Both the position numbers and the translations under genes were made by a program. Below are positions 59,820 through 64,000 of a stretch of DNA of 64,000 bases, piece by piece. The notes below the pieces were generated by a model. The model was given only the letters and a program-made list of their open reading frames with translations, was not told the DNA's origin and did no database searches. Positions within the stretch are counted from its first letter, which is position 1. Every line of letters begins with the position of its first letter. This DNA is from Ciona savignyi (lineage: Eukaryota > Chordata > Ascidiacea > Phlebobranchia > Cionidae): NCBI GenBank assembly GCA_000149265.1, contig CH003232.1, positions 2,093,024 to 2,157,023 of the forward strand. Reading direction: 5' to 3'.

Positions 59820-61804
59820 AAAGAAGAAGTATAAATTTATTTTGGAATAGATAGATCATTTTACCCAAATTTACCCTAATTTTCATACCAATATAATAAG
59901 CAACAGACAAATCTGTATAAAAATGAAATAACCACGTATGGGAATTCCAAAAATAAGTATCTCCGTAAATTTTAATGCTTCGATTAAAAAATATTTTTTT
60001 CGACCACGCATAGGTTTTGAGAGGGTAAAAAAATTTGCTATGAGAAGATATATATTTGAGATAATTTAGATTCCAATAAACAATGGTTATATACATGTTA
60101 TTAGAAAATCCACATTTATAAACTTATTCGCTGATAAGAGTATTAATTAAAAAACGCCTTATGCTTTGCCTTAACCAACCAGAGTTTCCGCACAAGAAAT
60201 AACGTGTTCTCGCCTTAAGTTCACTGAGTTTACTGAGTTCATGTCTAAATATTTATAAATAACCCTCCGATAAGGATGTATACCAAACTTTGAAATCTAA
60301 TTCCAATCAAAGATTAGAATTTCTGAAGACCGCAAATGTATATCGACTTTATAGCTTGAAATTTTATAACAAACTGGTTTAAACTGGTATAAACTGGTTT
60401 TATCCCACGTGGCTTGAAATTGCGAAATACCTGTTGTGAAACAATACGCCATTGTTACGAAACTGTCGATCTACCGACCGTTCACCTAAACAGTTAACAT
60501 TCGCGAATAGGGCGGTTTTATTACCTGGTTATGACGTCAAATGCCTCGAATGATAACGCCCTACTAGTACGAGGAAACATAACTCAGTGTATTCATCACT
60601 GGTAACATAACAACTATTTCTAATATGCAGAAATGTATGTGACTTATAGAACAACAATTTAGGAAGAAAACATATTTTTTTAAAAGAACGAATTGATTTT
60701 TTAACACTTTCAGTAGAATGTTGCAAAATATTATTCTTTTAATGAAATGTCGACGATCTTAAGGTCAAGTTCCACAGGTCAAATTCATGGTCGTAAATTG
60801 AAATAATGGGATTTTAAATATTAAAAACGTCTTTTAAATGTTAAACACAAATAAATAGTAAAATATATTAAACAAATTTTGTAATAGCTCAAACCACAGA
60901 ATTTTGTAATACGTTGAACGATGTAATTTGACGATATTCTGTAATAAACGTTCGTCATTTTTTCACGCATTATAATAACTAATGCCTATACCTCAATTTA
61001 TTTTTAAGGCTTTAGCACCTTTAAAGACTAAGAAAGCAAAACGGACTGCATTATGGTATTTTAAATAATGTTTTATTGCTCAATATATTATTGAATTATT
61101 TCATGTCTTCCAAACAAATATGGCTGCATTACAACGCACATTTTTATACGAGCTGGATCTGCCAATAAATGACTTACGACAAAGTATTTAATGTTGTGTT
61201 TGTGTAATACGTTTACCACCAGGACAATATGTACACAGAGATTGTAAGTATTTCGACCTTTGGTCTAAATTTCCTCTGTAGTAATATACCTTAAGAATTT
61301 CAACATTGCCAAAAAACTTAAAATATATCTCAACGACAAATAACAGAGTTAATGTAATGTTATAACTAATATTAAATTCAGGTATTAAGTAAATAGAATC
61401 TGGATTAACGAAATTGTTAACATTTATCGTCGGATAACGTTTTGGCATTGCTCGGTTTGAATAACTATACCGATGTCGTGTTGCAGTGGTTGCAAATTCG
61501 TTGTAATAATCCATTTATTATAGGTGTAGTTTAGTCCACGGTTAAAACGCGTAAAAAGTAAGTTATAAAATAAATTTGGAAAATGAATCGCATTACGAAA
61601 ATTTTTAATGGTTTCTTATAAAAATAGATTTTGAGGTCTAATTAATTAATTGTATACGATATCTGCTGAACGTCAACGGTTTTATCGATTCATCGAACTT
61701 AGAGAATAATTTTGACAACCCGATGTTCGGTTAGGAAATCGGACAATTACTTCGTATTAGGGCGTGTAATTCATACCCCGGTTACACATTTACAATACAA
61801 TTTG
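59820..61804. other. Unassigned AT-rich region
   Basis: About 2 kb. It holds a tiny tandem near 60,371 (AAACTGGTTTAAACTGGTAT). ORFs at 59818-60096 and 61188-61514 are AT-driven and unsupported. Confidence 0.4.
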
Positions 61805-62078
61805 TCCGACGGGTTGGTCTGGTGGTTTACTGCGACGCTTTATAACCCAGTAGTTGCAGCTACGAAACTGATCGCTAGTTAGTCGGTTTTGTCCTTGGGC
61901 AAGGCACTTTACAGAGATTGCCTGAATCCAGCGGATTAATAGGTTCTACCAAATTGAAGGAATGTGTGAATCATACACAACATACTGCAATAGCTCCGGT
62001 AACCCGACGGTGAGGAGGTGATCTGTGTTAACGTCTTGGTTTCCTATTTATAGGGATAAACACGAGAATACTATTCTA
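61805..62078 (+). repeat. SINE family 1, near full-length
   Basis: Head GTCCGACGGGTTGGTCTGG and a body with small deletions. Confidence 0.8.
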
Positions 62079-62642
62079 TACTAGTTTTGTGTCAGTTGTG
62101 AAAATCCAGAGCTCGAGATTTTAAAATGATTTAGGAAATTAAAACCTGACGACAAAACGACAGTCGTTAAAACACAAGCTTGCTGTATATAAAAATTAAT
62201 TAATTTGCTATTGGTACAAACAGACGCAGATTCGAAACATAATCAATATAATAAGAAAAAAAATAACAATTCATTACACACTTTAGTGAAAGCCAATATC
62301 AAATGTTTTTCACATTTCAATAAAATAGACCGAGTGCACAAGATATCCCTATTATTAACTCTACGAACAGTCCAAGTCAATTATATCATTTTTATTTCAT
62401 TTATTTATTAACAAAATAAACGGCAGTCTTGGCGAAAAAAACATAGCTTCAGCTCACAGAATTATATTGAACATATATAAAATTTGGAAATAATTAACTC
62501 GATTTAAGTTTAGTTTGCAACAGTTTAATTAAATGTTGATTTAAAGCAAAAGTTCAGTTAGTGTTACAAGTAATGCTTAATACCATTATTAATTTCGAAG
62601 ATGAAAAGTAACGGTGAAACATACCAAAATTCGATAATTGAT

Positions 62643-62755
62643 TGGTTTTTAGACGTGTTTTAACGACTGTCGTTATGCCGGTTTTCCCGTTTCCAATTTT
62701 TTATCAAAGGTCCTGCATCGTGTTTTCATCGTGGAAAAAAACTAAGCTAAACTAA
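62643..62755 (+). repeat. Second copy of the dispersed repeat at 24,257
   Basis: TTTAGACGTGTTTTAACGAC...ATCAAAGGTCCTGCAT. Diverged copy. Confidence 0.6.
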
Positions 62756-62946
62756 AAAAACATTTTGGTAATACCAGGAACGCGTGACCTCGCTTTGGAA
62801 TTTGGGTGACTTATGTATTCTAGACCAAGATAACCGGCGTTTGAGTCATCATGTTATACGTAAATACACAACAGTGACTTTCTCATCTTCTATTATATCT
62901 AATGATAACCACACGCAGTTCATAAACTTTTGAAAACATTTTAAAG

Positions 62947-63147
62947 GTGACACATAAAGAGAAGAGGTCCAGTAGGGCTTCTGAATTTGGTATGACCCCT
63001 AATTTTGCCAATTTTAGCCTTAAATTAACCTATGAGGTTGGTCTACATAATCATACCGGAGAAGAGTCACCCCAATTTTCGGATGAAAAAGTGATCTCAT
63101 ACACAATTGGCTGCACGTACACTACCGGTAATTCCAGCGATTTATAG
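62947..63147 (+). CDS. Unrecognised 66-aa ORF or terminal exon (doubtful)
   Basis: Less AT-biased than its flanks and with balanced amino-acid usage (FANFSLKLTYEVGLHNHTGE). It is preceded by a TTTTAAAG that could be an acceptor and ends in TAG. No family was recognised and no partner exon found. Confidence 0.2.
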   Translation: MTHKEKRSSRASEFGMTPNFANFSLKLTYEVGLHNHTGEESPQFSDEKVISYTIGCTYTTGNSSDL

Positions 63148-63510
63148 TACGTCTTTATAGATGGCCAAGAACGATAACCCCGAATTCGTGTTTCACAGTC
63201 TTATCCTGATAATGGTAGCGATATGAGATCATTTCTGGCTTTACGGATGTCACGTTCAGTATAAACCACATTAGTTGTGTTAAAGAATTTCGAAATTTTC
63301 TCAGGACGCTGTCTTAACGGCCTACCGTTGGACTAATTACAAGGGCTTGCAACGTTTTTAATTAAAAGGTTCTTTATTAAAAATGGGTCTTAAAATATAT
63401 ATAAAAGTGCATAGACATAACGCAACAAACCAGTCCCCGTGCGCGTTACAGTTTTAATCAGAAAATATTCAAGTAATTTTACCGCTAAATCTTACAATAT
63501 ATATATTTTG

Positions 63511-63840
63511 CACAAATATTTACCGTTGCCATTAACATGCAGAGACAAAACCAAGAAAGTGAATTTGCTATCAGGAATTTTTAGCAAGTAATTCTTGAAC
63601 GCCAAGAAAAATACCCTCTTTCCCACTGTATAGGCTTTAAGGAATTTTTCTGCTAAACCATACGATATTTGTACAATGCACAAATATCTACCGTTGCCAT
63701 TACCGTGCAAAGACAAAAACAAGAAAGTAAATTTGCTATGAGGAATTTTTGGTCAATAAATCCTGAACGCCGAGAAAAATACCCGCTTGCCCGCTGTATA
63801 GCTTGTAGGTTATAAACGTATGTGTTGTTTGACCCTTCAT
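63511..63840. repeat. Tandem duplication with 168-base period
   Basis: CACAAATATTTACCGTTGCC at 63,511 recurs at 63,679, followed by matching AGAAAGT, TTTGCTAT, AGGAATTTTT, CTGAACGCC and ATACCC blocks. 168 is a multiple of three, but no frame stays open across both units. Confidence 0.8.
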
Positions 63841-64000
63841 TTTTCGGAAATTTCTTCATTAAAACTTCGGTTTAATGTTGATGCAAACCGAAAAGTAAAT
63901 GTTAACAAGACCGGGAACTAGTTCGCCCTCGGCGTATATATGTTTTTTGTATATTTGACGATTGCTGCAAAGTATAAATCGCGGAAAGCGGTAAACAAAC

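Overview
The window is eukaryotic nuclear DNA. It is AT-rich, with spliced genes, short GT-AG introns and dense short interspersed repeats, and it has no bacterial operon features. A CD20/MS4A-like tetraspan family, an ALG-2-type penta-EF-hand gene with introns, a P2X7-type ballast domain inside a transposon, and splice-acceptor-like sites 15-62 bases upstream of several start codons together suggest an ascidian tunicate (Ciona-like). The species assignment is inference, not proof.

Layout. Positions 1-27,000 hold three MS4A-like genes. Copy A (minus) runs off the left edge. Copies B (plus) and C (minus) sit on the two arms of a large inverted duplication, about 7,650-13,695 and 17,715-25,870. 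The roughly 4 kb spacer contains a complete Kolobok-like transposon with about 585-bp inverted ends, TTAA at both borders, a THAP-domain ORF and a convergent ORF for a P2X7-type ballast domain. Copy C is intact with eight exons. Copy B has seven open exons but no recognisable first exon. Each arm carries insertions that the other lacks, so the arms serve as each other's empty sites. One of these insertions is a 1,733-bp element with 460-bp terminal direct repeats.

Positions 27,300-33,000 are mostly repeats, including two hAT-type MITEs with perfect 8-bp target duplications. A five-exon penta-EF-hand gene (PDCD6/ALG-2-like, 174 aa) lies at 33,096-35,734. Two minus-strand genes, 39,201-40,081 (111 aa) and 55,705-58,529 (173 aa), encode small secreted proteins that appear to be paralogues. 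They share a signal peptide followed by Lys-Pro-Ile, basic helical middle parts with dibasic sites, and a C-terminal AFxxC...C motif, and all exon junctions have the same phase. I do not recognise the family. Between them lie repeats, including a fold-back-like pair of inverted, internally tandem repeats at 45,476-45,697 and 49,270-49,620.

Two tRNA-derived SINE families are scattered throughout and produce many spurious short ORFs. No rRNA, CRISPR array or convincing functional tRNA gene was seen.
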